16,664 bases of DNA from Acidobacteriota bacterium (GTDB taxonomy: Bacteria > Acidobacteriota > Terriglobia > Bryobacterales > Bryobacteraceae): NCBI GenBank assembly GCA_947466555.1, contig CANIFK010000024.1, forward strand, positions 1 through 16,664, given 5' to 3'. Below the pieces are notes generated by a model that saw only the letters and a list, made by a program, of their open reading frames with translations, ran no database searches and was not told where the DNA came from. The position numbers were made by a program, and so were the translations under genes. Positions within the stretch are counted from its first letter, which is position 1, and each line of letters starts with the position of its first letter. This document shows, piece by piece, positions 1 to 7,578 of the stretch.

Positions 1-813
1 GGTGGGGCGACGGGGTTAGGGAAGGGTGTATTTGTCCTGCCGGATTTGGGGAGCACCAGCACGGCGCTGGTGACGGGAGACGGGTTGTTCCTGGTGGACA
101 GCGGGATGGTGGAGCAGGTGGGCGATCTGGAGCGGGAGACGCGGGCGCTGGGGGCGCGGATCGGGGTGTTGTTCAATACGCACTGGCATTTTGACCATAC
201 AGGCGGGAATGTGCGGGTGGGGACGGGCGGGGCGCGGATTCTGGCGCATGAGAATGTGCGGCGGCGGTTGAGCGAGACGACGCGAATCGATTTTTACAAA
301 CGCACGGACCGGGCGTTGCCGGCTGTGGGGCGGCCTGGGGAGGTGTTTGGGGCCGATGGGGGCGCGATGACATTTGGCGGGGAGCGGATCCGGTATGTCC
401 ACTATCCGGGGGCGCATACGGATGGCGATGGGACGGCGCATTTTGAGAACGCCGATGTGTTGTGCGTGGGGGACCTGTTTTTTAACGGGATGTATCCGTT
501 TGTGGATTATTCGACGGGCGGGAGTTTGGCGGGGATGATTCGGGCGGTGGAGGGGTTGGCGCGGGTAGCGGGAGCGGGGACGCGGATTGTCCCGGGGCAT
601 GGGCCGGTGGGAGGACGGGCGGAGTTACTGGCTTTTGGGGAGATGCTGGCGGGGGTGCGGGAGCGGGTGACGGGGTTGATGAAAGGCGGGCGGAGTTTGC
701 GGGGGGTGAAGGAGGGGCGGCCGACGCGGGAGTTTGATGGGAAGTGGGGGGGCGGATTTTTTAAGGGGGAGGAGTTTGTGGAGATGATTTATCGGGGGGA
801 GCGGGGGCGGTAG
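1..813 (+). CDS. MBL-fold metallo-hydrolase (5'-truncated by window edge)
   Basis: This is the 3' part of a metallo-beta-lactamase-fold hydrolase; 270 residues are visible. The frame is open back to base 1, and the residues before the first possible start (TTG at 46) continue the fold naturally, so the true start is probably outside the window. Counting from base 1, the zinc ligands are all present: HWHFDH (H61, H63, D65, H66), H139 in GAHTDGD, D158 in VGD and H200 in PGHG. An intact set argues for a working di-zinc hydrolase. The family covers thiolesterases, lactonases, glyoxalase II-like enzymes and beta-lactamases, and the substrate cannot be told from sequence. Codons are overwhelmingly G-ended. 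The gene converges on the kinase gene with only 13 nt between the stop codons. The fold is near certain; the function is open. Confidence 0.88.
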   Translation, partial: GGATGLGKGVFVLPDLGSTSTALVTGDGLFLVDSGMVEQVGDLERETRALGARIGVLFNTHWHFDHTGGNVRVGTGGARILAHENVRRRLSETTRIDFYKRTDRALPAVGRPGEVFGADGGAMTFGGERIRYVHYPGAHTDGDGTAHFENADVLCVGDLFFNGMYPFVDYSTGGSLAGMIRAVEGLARVAGAGTRIVPGHGPVGGRAELLAFGEMLAGVRERVTGLMKGGRSLRGVKEGRPTREFDGKWGGGFFKGEEFVEMIYRGERGR

Positions 814-826
814 GCGGGGGCGAGGG

Positions 827-3688
827 CTACCAAGCGGCGATTTCGGCGACGCGGATTTGGCGGCCGTCGGTTTTGGCGACGTCGACAACGAGGCTGTCTC
901 CGGCGGGGGAGACCTGGAGGCGCATCCAGGGTTTGCGGTCCAGTTCGAGGATGGTCTTTTCGGCACGTGTGGCCGAGGACCAGAACACGATGGCGTAGCG
1001 ACGGCCGGCGAGGCGGCGGACATAGTAGACCCCTTCATTGGTGACGGCGGGATCGAACAGTTCGGCATCCTCGCAGACGAGTTCTTCGGGGCGATCGCCT
1101 TGGAGGGCGGTGCGGAATAAGGCCCATTTTCCTTTGTGGGAAGAGTAGAAGTAGAGGGAGGAGCGGTCGGGAGAGAAGGCCTGCTGGGTGACGACGCGGT
1201 TGGTGACGGGGACGGACTGGGCGGGGTTGGCGGCGGGGGCGCGGTGGAGGCTGCGGGTATTGCCTTCGCCGACGGCGAAGTAAATGGTTTTGCCATCGGG
1301 CGAGTATCTGAGGACGGAGGCTTCGGACTGCGGAATTGGAACGGACGCGCCGCCGGCGGTATCGACACGGAAGTGGCGGCGGACATCGGTCTGGCGGGTG
1401 ACGAAGCGGAGGTGATGGCCATCGGGTTCCCAATCGAGCCCGTGGCGGACGTCATCGCCGAAGGTGAGCTGGCGGAGGGCGGAGCCATCGAGATTGGCCA
1501 GCCAGACCTGTTGTTTGCCGGAGCGGCTGGAGAGGAAGGCGACCTGGCGCTGGTCGGGGGAGACGGTGGGCAGGTAATCGGCGAACGCGGAGGAGGCGAT
1601 GGCGGTGGGCGGGGACCAGGCGCCGTTGGGGAGGCGGCGGAAGTGGAAGAGTTCGACATCGCGGACGAGGCGGGCCATGGCGAGGTGGCGACGATCCGGG
1701 GAGAGGGCGAAATTGTCCACTTCTTCGCCGAGGACCGGGAAGGGTTCGGCGGGATGGCCGGGACCGCGTTTGCGCCAGATGCAGGCCCGTTCGAGGAGGG
1801 AGGCGCGGAAGAGGAGAGTATCGGAATCGAGGAAGGCCGGGTACATCGAGATGGGCGGGGTATCGAGGAGGCGGGCAGAGCCGGCGGCGCGGTAATCGAC
1901 GGTGAGGGAGAGAACGTGGAGGGTTTGGGCGGCGTGGTCGTCGCGAATGAAGGCGAGTTGGCGACCGTCGGGTGAGAAGGCGGGTTGGAGGTACTGGGCG
2001 TCGTCGGGAAACTCGAGGAGGGAGCGGAGTTCGCCGGTGGCGGGGGAGTAGAGAAATGGGTAGCCGTAGCGGCGTCCGGGCTGCTGCATGGAGAGCGCGA
2101 TCCACTTGCCGTCGGGGGACCAGGCGAGGCTGCGCGCACTGTGGGAGTACCAGCCGGGGATGGGGATTAAGGGGCGTTCGCTTCCGGTGGCGAGATCGAG
2201 AAGAATGAGGCGGCTGGACCGTGTATCGATGCCGCGCAGAAAGGCGATTTGGGAGCCATCGGGGGACCAGGCGGGGCTGACATCGTCTTCGGGGGCGGAG
2301 GTGAGGCGGCGGGGCGGGGCGCCGGGGCCATCGAGGGAATAGATGTCGTAGTTGTCACCGTGGGGGCCGTCCCAGGTGTAGGCGATGCGGCGGGAGTCCG
2401 GGGCGAAGGAGGGGGTGGTCTGGTTCCCTTCCCCGGAGGTGTAGGGGAAGAAACCGGCGACTTGGATGGGCGGTGGGGGCGCCTGGCGGAGGAGGAGAAA
2501 TGCCACAGCGGGGATGGCAAGGGCGGCGGCGAGGAGCCAGAGGAGTTTACCGCGGAACCAGCGCGGGAGGGAGCGGCGACGGCGGACGGAGGGTGGGCGG
2601 CGCTGGCGGAAGGCTGTGAGATCGGTGGCGAGTGCCTGCACGGTTGGGTAGCGGTGGGCGGGGTCCTTTTCGAGAGCGTGGGCGACGATTGCGTCGAGAT
2701 CGCCGGCGAGGGCGCGGCGGAGGGAGGAGGGATCGGACTGGCGGGCGGCGGCGATAGGAGTGCGGAGGCCGGCGGCGGCGTGGAGGCGAGCCGACATGAG
2801 GGGCGGTTCGGCGTTGGAGATGACATGGAGGATTTCGCCGACGGAACGGGAGCCCCAAGTTTCGGACGGGAACGGGAGGAGACCGGCGAGGAGTTCGTAG
2901 AGAACGACACCGAGGGAGTAGACATCGGAAACCGGGGTGGCAGAGGATTCGGGACCGAAGCCGTGTTCGGGGCTCATGTATTCGGGGGTGCCGAGGAGTT
3001 GAGAGGCGCCGGTGAGTTGTTCGCGGCCGAAGGTATGCCAATCCTGGAGGCGGGCGAGGCCGAAATCGATGACCTTTACCTGGGGTTGCCCTTGGGCGCG
3101 GGCGACGAGGATGTTGGCGGGTTTGAGGTCGCGGTGGAGGATGCCGCGTTGGTGAGCGTGGGAGACGGCGTCGCAGACCTGGAGGAAGAGATCGATGCGG
3201 GCGTCGAGGGAGAGGCGGGCGGAGTCGGCAAAGGCGGTGAGGGCGGCGCCTTCGACGTACTCCATGGCGAAATAGGGCGAACCGGCGTCGCTGGTGCCGG
3301 CGTCATAGATGGTCCCGATGTTGGGGTGATCCATATGGGCGAGGCTTTGGCGTTCGCGGTCGAAGCGGCGGGCGAGTTCGCCGGAGGCGTGGCCCGGCTT
3401 GAGGACCTTGAGGGCGACCATGCGGCGGAAGGGGTGGGTTTGTTCGGCGAGGTAGACGACGGCCATGCCGCCTTCGCCGAGGATGGCAACGGGTTCGTAG
3501 TTGCCGAAGCGGTCGGTGGTGGGGAGTTCGGGCTGTTCCAGCACCATGGTGAGGAGGCAGTGCGGACAGAGGCCCTGGGAGTCGGAGGTGAGGGGGCGGG
3601 CGCACTGGCGGCACCGCGGAGCTTCCATACCCGGGTACTTCGGGGCTGCAGGGGAATTTGTTACAGGGCCGGGGTCCGCGGGAGACAC
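827..3688 (-). CDS. Membrane Ser/Thr protein kinase with PD40/TolB-like beta-propeller sensor
   Basis: A 953-residue Hanks-type kinase. An N-terminal zinc-ribbon-like knuckle (C26xxC29, C41xxC44) precedes the kinase domain at about residues 63-365. Visible elements are the glycine loop GEGGMA (71-76), K94 in VALKVL, catalytic HRDLKPAN (185-192), DFG (208-210) and SPE (239-241), so it should be active and is of the RD type. One membrane segment (about 382-400) follows a basic stretch. The remaining 550 residues contain about ten SPDG-type PD40 motifs, as in TolB/WD40-like propellers, presumably extracytoplasmic and sensing or binding a partner. I chose the GTG at 3688 because it lies 3 nt after the sigma factor stop with a GAGAG element upstream, which suggests translational coupling. 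An ATG at 3628 (residue 21) is the alternative and would still keep the cysteines. Its partner is very likely the adjacent sigma factor. Confidence 0.95.
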   Translation of the reverse strand: MSPADPGPVTNSPAAPKYPGMEAPRCRQCARPLTSDSQGLCPHCLLTMVLEQPELPTTDRFGNYEPVAILGEGGMAVVYLAEQTHPFRRMVALKVLKPGHASGELARRFDRERQSLAHMDHPNIGTIYDAGTSDAGSPYFAMEYVEGAALTAFADSARLSLDARIDLFLQVCDAVSHAHQRGILHRDLKPANILVARAQGQPQVKVIDFGLARLQDWHTFGREQLTGASQLLGTPEYMSPEHGFGPESSATPVSDVYSLGVVLYELLAGLLPFPSETWGSRSVGEILHVISNAEPPLMSARLHAAAGLRTPIAAARQSDPSSLRRALAGDLDAIVAHALEKDPAHRYPTVQALATDLTAFRQRRPPSVRRRRSLPRWFRGKLLWLLAAALAIPAVAFLLLRQAPPPPIQVAGFFPYTSGEGNQTTPSFAPDSRRIAYTWDGPHGDNYDIYSLDGPGAPPRRLTSAPEDDVSPAWSPDGSQIAFLRGIDTRSSRLILLDLATGSERPLIPIPGWYSHSARSLAWSPDGKWIALSMQQPGRRYGYPFLYSPATGELRSLLEFPDDAQYLQPAFSPDGRQLAFIRDDHAAQTLHVLSLTVDYRAAGSARLLDTPPISMYPAFLDSDTLLFRASLLERACIWRKRGPGHPAEPFPVLGEEVDNFALSPDRRHLAMARLVRDVELFHFRRLPNGAWSPPTAIASSAFADYLPTVSPDQRQVAFLSSRSGKQQVWLANLDGSALRQLTFGDDVRHGLDWEPDGHHLRFVTRQTDVRRHFRVDTAGGASVPIPQSEASVLRYSPDGKTIYFAVGEGNTRSLHRAPAANPAQSVPVTNRVVTQQAFSPDRSSLYFYSSHKGKWALFRTALQGDRPEELVCEDAELFDPAVTNEGVYYVRRLAGRRYAIVFWSSATRAEKTILELDRKPWMRLQVSPAGDSLVVDVAKTDGRQIRVAEIAAW

Positions 3689-3691
3689 AGT

Positions 3692-4396
3692 TCAGCTCTC
3701 GGAGATGACGTCGATCAGATGGCGGATTTCGGTTTCGACGTCGGCCGGGTTCTGGACGGTCTCGGCGATTTCGGCGGTGAGGAGTTCGCGGTAGCGGCGG
3801 CGGAGGCGGTGGACGGCGACGCGGGCGGCGCCTTCGGTGGTTTGGAGGGCGGCGGCGGCGGCGGTATAGTCGCCATCGCCGGTCATGAACGCCTTGAGGT
3901 GTTCGAACTGGGCGGATTTGCCGGCGGACTCGAGTTCGGAACGTAGGAGGAGCAGGACGCGATCGACGAGGGCGAGGGCCCATTGGCGTTCGTAGAGGGA
4001 GTCCGGTGAGAGGGAGGAGGGGGTTTGGAGGTAGCGTTCTTCGACGGTGTCGAAGGAGAGGGAGGTGAACTCATAGCCGCCGCCACGGATGGAGGCCTGC
4101 TGGTAGGCGTAGCGGTCGGCTAGGAAGTGTTTGAGGGCGCCGAGGAGGTAGGAGCGGAAGCGGCCGCGGTTGGGGTCAGCACCATCGATGGACTGGCGTT
4201 GGAGGAAGGCGGTGAGGAAGCCCTGGGTGAGGTCCTGGGCGGAGGAGGGGTCGTTGCCGCGGCGGCGGAGATAGGCGTAGATGGGACGCCAATAGTGCCG
4301 GCAAAGCCAGTCGAGCGCTTCGTCCCGGCGGACCCCATCACCGGCGGAGAGGATCAGCGTCCAGCGGGTGGTGGGGAATTGAACATTGGTGGGCAT
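3692..4396 (-). CDS. ECF-like RNA polymerase sigma factor paired with Ser/Thr kinase
   Basis: A 234-residue sigma-70-family protein lacking regions 1 and 3. Region 2 spans about residues 25-100, with SAQDLTQGFLTAFL (52-65) matching the usual core-binding helix, and region 4 with its helix-turn-helix spans about 175-206. The N-terminal TTRWTLIL stretch is typical of sigma factors encoded beside Ser/Thr kinases in Acidobacteriota and Planctomycetes (family knowledge). Its role is to direct RNA polymerase to a small regulon. The start is ATG 4396; the open frame continues upstream to 4825, but that part is arginine/proline-rich shadow sequence antisense to the flavoprotein gene. The Shine-Dalgarno is weak. 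The kinase gene follows after 3 nt. No anti-sigma factor gene is visible, so activation through the kinase, as reported for other kinase-linked ECF groups, is the natural inference. Confidence 0.93.
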   Translation of the reverse strand: MPTNVQFPTTRWTLILSAGDGVRRDEALDWLCRHYWRPIYAYLRRRGNDPSSAQDLTQGFLTAFLQRQSIDGADPNRGRFRSYLLGALKHFLADRYAYQQASIRGGGYEFTSLSFDTVEERYLQTPSSLSPDSLYERQWALALVDRVLLLLRSELESAGKSAQFEHLKAFMTGDGDYTAAAAALQTTEGAARVAVHRLRRRYRELLTAEIAETVQNPADVETEIRHLIDVISES

Positions 4397-4429
4397 CGGC
4401 GGGCGGGCTGCAGCAACGGCTGAATGGGA

Positions 4430-4435
4430 ATTATA
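4430..4435 (-). promoter_or_regulatory. Candidate -10 element for the sigma-kinase operon
   Basis: On the minus strand this reads TATAAT, a perfect -10 hexamer, 34 nt upstream of the sigma factor ATG at 4396. It stands out in otherwise very GC-rich DNA. No TTGACA-like -35 is found at 16-18 nt spacing. The rest of the 138-nt divergent spacer (4397-4534) shows no clear promoter for the flavoprotein gene, although an A-rich patch lies near 4467-4490. Confidence 0.3.
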
Positions 4436-4521
4436 TCGAGATTGCGGGGGGCCTCCGGGGCGCGGGAAAGAAAATCGAAAAACTCTGTAACAACGGCGCG
4501 GGGAGGGCGAAGTACGTGTGC

Positions 4522-4527
4522 AAGGAG
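4522..4527 (+). promoter_or_regulatory. Ribosome binding site fixing the flavoprotein start
   Basis: AAGGAG ends 7 nt before the ATG at 4535, a near-ideal Shine-Dalgarno. It decides against the in-frame upstream start at 4424. The protein from 4535 also opens directly with the Rossmann strand expected of this family. Confidence 0.8.
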
Positions 4528-4534
4528 ACTTGAA

Positions 4535-6622
4535 ATGGCGAAGAAGCGAATCGCGGTATTGGGCGGCGGCGTGGGAGCGATGTCGGCGGCGTGGGCACTG
4601 ACGGAGGCGCCGGACTGGCAGGAGAAGTACGAGATTACTGTTTACCAGATGGGCTGGCGGCTGGGCGGAAAAGGGGCGAATTCGCGGAATCCGGCGATGG
4701 GCCAGCGGATTGAAGAACACGGGCTGCACATCTGGTTCGGGTTCTACGACAACTCGTTCCGGGTGATGCAGGGCGCCTATCAGGAGTGCTTCAAGAAGAA
4801 GCTGTTTCCGGATTCGCCGTTGCAATCATGGACGGACGCGTTCAAGCAACACAATATCCTGACGGCGATGGAGGAGATCAACGGCGAGTGGAAGGCGTGG
4901 CCGATTGAGTATCCGTTCACGGGCGGGGTGCCGGGATTCGGGGAAGAGCGGCTGATGACGAGCAAGCTGTACTTCCGGATGCTGGTGAAGTGGGCAAAAG
5001 AGCATTTGCGGGATTTGCTGGCGGAGTCGAAGGCGATTTCGTGGATCAGTTTCGCGGGGTTGATCCGGACGTCGATGCGGGCGATCCAGGCGGGGTTGTC
5101 GGCAGCCGACGACGCGCGGTCGGTGGACGGGTTCGCCAAGGTTGCCGATGAGTTCCGGCAGGGGATCTATAACGCGCTGGGACGGGAGCTGGATTCCAAC
5201 GACGCGCTGCGGCGGAAGCTGGAAATTTTCGACCTGTTGTTCGCGATGGCTCGGGGGCTGATTGTGGACCGGGTGTTGCAGCGGGGGTTTGAATCGATCG
5301 ACCATTACGACGCGCGGGAGTGGCTGAAGCGGCATGGGAGCCGGTGCACGGAATCGTCGATGGTGCGGGGCATGTACGACCTGGTGTTCGCGTACAAGAA
5401 CGGGGATATCAATCAGCCGAGCCTGGCGGCGGGGACGGCGGTGCGGACGCTGTTGCGGATCATCCTGACGTACAAGGGAACGATTGTCTACAAGATGCAG
5501 GCGGGAATGGGGGAGACGGTGTTCTCGCCCATTTACAAGGCTTTGGAAAGCCGGGGCGTGAAGTTCGCGTTCTTCCATAAAGTGACGAATCTGGGAGTTT
5601 CGGCGGACGGCGGGGCGGTGGATGCGATCGACATTGACGTGCAGGCGCGGGTGAAGCCGGAGCTGGCCGAGCGGGGGTATCAACCGCTGTATACGGTGGG
5701 CGGCGTGCCGTGCTGGCCGGACGAGCCGTTCTACGACCAACTGGTGGACGGGGACACGTTGCAATGCCGGCTGGCGGCGGCGGGACGTACGTTGGAATCG
5801 AACTGGTGGACGGACTGCGAAGAGAAGATCACACTGCGACGGGGGGAGGACTTCGACGAGGTTGTGCTGGGGATTTCGATCGGGGCGTTTCCGTTCATCG
5901 CGCGGGAGATGATGGCGGCGAACCGGCGGTTCCGGGCGATGGTGGAGAACCTGCCGACGGTGGAGACGCAGGCGTTTCAGTTGTGGATGAACAAGTCGAT
6001 TGAAGAGCTGGGTTGGGAGGGGAAGGAGCCGGCGATTGTTGGCGCCTACACGGAGCCGGTGGACACGTGGGCCGACCTGAGCCACCTGATCGGGCGGGAG
6101 GAGTGGCCGGCGGAGGCGGGGGTGAAGAACATCGCCTACTTCTGCACAGCGATGACGTGCCCGGATACGGCGCCGGTGGAGGACGCGGAGTATCCGGCGC
6201 GGCAGAAGGCGCAGGCGAAGCACAATGCGCTGGAGTTTTTGCGGACGTCGGCGAAGCCGTTGTGGCCGTCGGTATCGAGCGCGGAGACGGGCGGGCTGGA
6301 TTGGAAGGTGCTGGTGGATCAGGCGGGGCGCACGGGGGAGAAGCGGTTCGAGGCGCAGTACTGGCGGGCGAACGTGGAGCCGAGCGACCGGTATGTGCTG
6401 TCGGTGCGGAGTTCGACACATTACCGGCTGAAGTCCGGGGATTCCGGGTTCGCCAACGTAGTGATGGCCGGGGACTGGACGGACAACGGGATCAACCTGG
6501 GGTGCGTGGAGGCGGCGACGGTGTCGGGCCTGATGGCGTCGCGGGCGCTGTGCGGCTATCCGAAGGTGATCTTCGGCGAAGAGGCGCAGATGGAGCAGGC
6601 GGCAGAACTGGCGGCGGTATGA
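4535..6622 (+). CDS. FAD-dependent amine-oxidase/phytoene-desaturase-like flavoprotein
   Basis: A 695-residue flavoprotein. It begins with the dinucleotide-binding strand-loop-helix RIAVLGGGVGAMSAAWAL (5-22). The second half of the motif is GWRLGGKG (40-47), the GGR/GGK signature of amine oxidases and carotenoid desaturases, followed by EEHGLHIWFGFYDN (60-73). A C-terminal FAD-contact segment, GDWTDNGINLGCVEAAT (about 646-662), closes the Rossmann fold. It is longer than usual amine oxidases or desaturases (450-550 residues), with the extra length in the central substrate domain. There is no signal peptide, so it is presumably cytoplasmic or membrane-associated. The substrate is unknown; desaturation or oxidation of a lipid or isoprenoid-like compound is a guess from family. 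Its stop overlaps the next gene's start (ATGA), so the two are probably translated together. Confidence 0.88.
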   Translation: MAKKRIAVLGGGVGAMSAAWALTEAPDWQEKYEITVYQMGWRLGGKGANSRNPAMGQRIEEHGLHIWFGFYDNSFRVMQGAYQECFKKKLFPDSPLQSWTDAFKQHNILTAMEEINGEWKAWPIEYPFTGGVPGFGEERLMTSKLYFRMLVKWAKEHLRDLLAESKAISWISFAGLIRTSMRAIQAGLSAADDARSVDGFAKVADEFRQGIYNALGRELDSNDALRRKLEIFDLLFAMARGLIVDRVLQRGFESIDHYDAREWLKRHGSRCTESSMVRGMYDLVFAYKNGDINQPSLAAGTAVRTLLRIILTYKGTIVYKMQAGMGETVFSPIYKALESRGVKFAFFHKVTNLGVSADGGAVDAIDIDVQARVKPELAERGYQPLYTVGGVPCWPDEPFYDQLVDGDTLQCRLAAAGRTLESNWWTDCEEKITLRRGEDFDEVVLGISIGAFPFIAREMMAANRRFRAMVENLPTVETQAFQLWMNKSIEELGWEGKEPAIVGAYTEPVDTWADLSHLIGREEWPAEAGVKNIAYFCTAMTCPDTAPVEDAEYPARQKAQAKHNALEFLRTSAKPLWPSVSSAETGGLDWKVLVDQAGRTGEKRFEAQYWRANVEPSDRYVLSVRSSTHYRLKSGDSGFANVVMAGDWTDNGINLGCVEAATVSGLMASRALCGYPKVIFGEEAQMEQAAELAAV

Positions 6623-7275
6623 GGCCGCTGCCGGAGTTCATTGAACTGGGGGCGCCGCAGACGTTCGCGGCGCCCTACGACATTCGGGAGTGCCGCTGTT
6701 ACGGATTCATGCTGCGCGCCGACATCGGGGCGCTGCACCGGTTCTGCGACGGGTATCTGAACGCGGTGGCGCCGCCGGAGGCGGGGGAGCGGTACCGGGC
6801 GGCGATGGACCGGGTGATGCTGGTTTACAGCGACATGGGGCGGGTGGTGATCGGCGGGGCGAGCGGGTACCGGCAGTTCACGGTGCCGGAGATCGATGTG
6901 GCGTTTTGGATTCCGGTGGCGGCGGTGACGCCGGCGGGGACGATCAGCCGGCTGCTGTGGCTGATGACCTATGTGAGTGTGGACAACGTGTGGGCGACGG
7001 TGTCGGGCCGGGAGATCTACGGGTTTCCAAAGGGACTGGCGAAGGTGGAGAGCGTGGGGCGGGCGGGGGAGTTGGAGTCGTTGACGTTGGACACGATCGC
7101 GGTGGAGCGGTTCGGCCCGGAAGGGCGGGCGGCGATACAGCGGTTTTTGACGCTGACGAAGACGGGGCCGGGACCGGGAGTGGCGGGGCGGGTGTGGCGG
7201 TCGATGGGTGAGACGCTGAGCGAGGCGGCGGCGCTGGTTTCGGGCGCATGGCCGGGGGCGGGGTTGGCGGCGTAG
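6619..7275 (+). CDS. Acetoacetate decarboxylase-family protein, N-terminal part with catalytic lysine
   Basis: 218 residues starting at the ATG that overlaps the flavoprotein stop. It carries the acetoacetate decarboxylase (ADC) core: FTVPEIDVAFWIPV (87-100), a YVSVDN strand (118-123) and REIYGFPKGLAKV (131-143). By alignment with the classical clostridial active-site peptide (E-L-S-A-Y-P-K-K), K138 would form the Schiff base. The neighbouring second lysine, Lys116 in Clostridium, is Gly139 here. The frame ends at a TAG at 7273-7275, before the last conserved ADC strands, and those strands occur in the same frame immediately downstream (7279-7578). The gene therefore looks split by a nonsense codon. 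Family members decarboxylate beta-keto acids or, in divergent groups, do aldol/dehydratase chemistry. The intended substrate is probably linked to the flavoprotein's. Confidence 0.85.
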   Translation: MRPLPEFIELGAPQTFAAPYDIRECRCYGFMLRADIGALHRFCDGYLNAVAPPEAGERYRAAMDRVMLVYSDMGRVVIGGASGYRQFTVPEIDVAFWIPVAAVTPAGTISRLLWLMTYVSVDNVWATVSGREIYGFPKGLAKVESVGRAGELESLTLDTIAVERFGPEGRAAIQRFLTLTKTGPGPGVAGRVWRSMGETLSEAAALVSGAWPGAGLAA

Positions 7276-7278
7276 TTT

Positions 7279-7578
7279 GTGGATTTGCTCAGAAACAAGC
7301 GATATCCGATGGTTTTTCTGAAGCAGTTCCGGGATATTGGGGACTCGTCGCGGGCTTGTTATCAGGCGGTGACGGAGGCGCCGGTGAACATCGGGGCAAT
7401 GCGCGGGGCGGGGTTGCTGGCGGGGGAGTACCGACTGGAGATCGCCATGCTGGAGAGCCATCCGGTGGTGGAGGAGTTGGGACTGGAGAGCCACACCCCA
7501 CGCATTCTGTCGGCGTTTCACGCGGACTTCGATTTTGAGATGGGGTGTGGGAAGACGATCTGGGAGCGGCGGGGGTGA
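7279..7578 (+). CDS. Acetoacetate decarboxylase-family protein, C-terminal part
   Basis: A 99-residue open frame in the same phase as the preceding gene. It begins at GTG 7279 just 3 nt after that gene's TAG; ATG 7309 is an alternative start. Its sequence (YPMVFLKQFRDIGD at 9-22, YRLEIAMLESHPV near 51-63, ILSAFHADFDFEMGCGKTIWE near 76-96) resembles the C-terminal half of ADC-family proteins, where a charged beta-strand pair ends in a DF...Y/G-K-x-I/V pattern. Read through the TAG, the combined protein would be about 319 residues. It may be made by termination-reinitiation and assemble with the N-terminal half, be made by readthrough, or be a dead fragment. There is no strong Shine-Dalgarno. 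Its stop abuts the stop of the convergent reductase gene. Confidence 0.7.
   Translation: MDLLRNKRYPMVFLKQFRDIGDSSRACYQAVTEAPVNIGAMRGAGLLAGEYRLEIAMLESHPVVEELGLESHTPRILSAFHADFDFEMGCGKTIWERRG

Noticed and set aside
1136..1975. 279-codon plus-strand open frame antisense to the propeller part of the kinase
   Set aside because: Low-complexity Gly/Glu/Ala composition with no domain features; the minus-strand frame has repeated PD40 motifs.
625..2139. 504-codon minus-strand open frame rich in Ser and Pro
   Set aside because: It is an out-of-frame shadow of the kinase gene with Pro/Ser low complexity and no recognisable motif.
2249..3946. 565-codon open frame on the plus strand across the kinase and sigma genes
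   Set aside because: It is Gly/Glu/Ala-rich low-complexity translation antisense to two clearly real genes, an artefact of the G-rich strand and scarce stop codons.
4397..4825. In-frame upstream extension of the sigma factor
   Set aside because: Arg/Pro-rich sequence antisense to the flavoprotein start; the family's N-terminus begins near ATG 4396.
6013..6618. In-frame upstream extension of the decarboxylase-family gene
   Set aside because: It overlaps the flavoprotein gene in another frame, is Gly-rich nonsense, and the ATGA overlap at 6619 gives a proper start.
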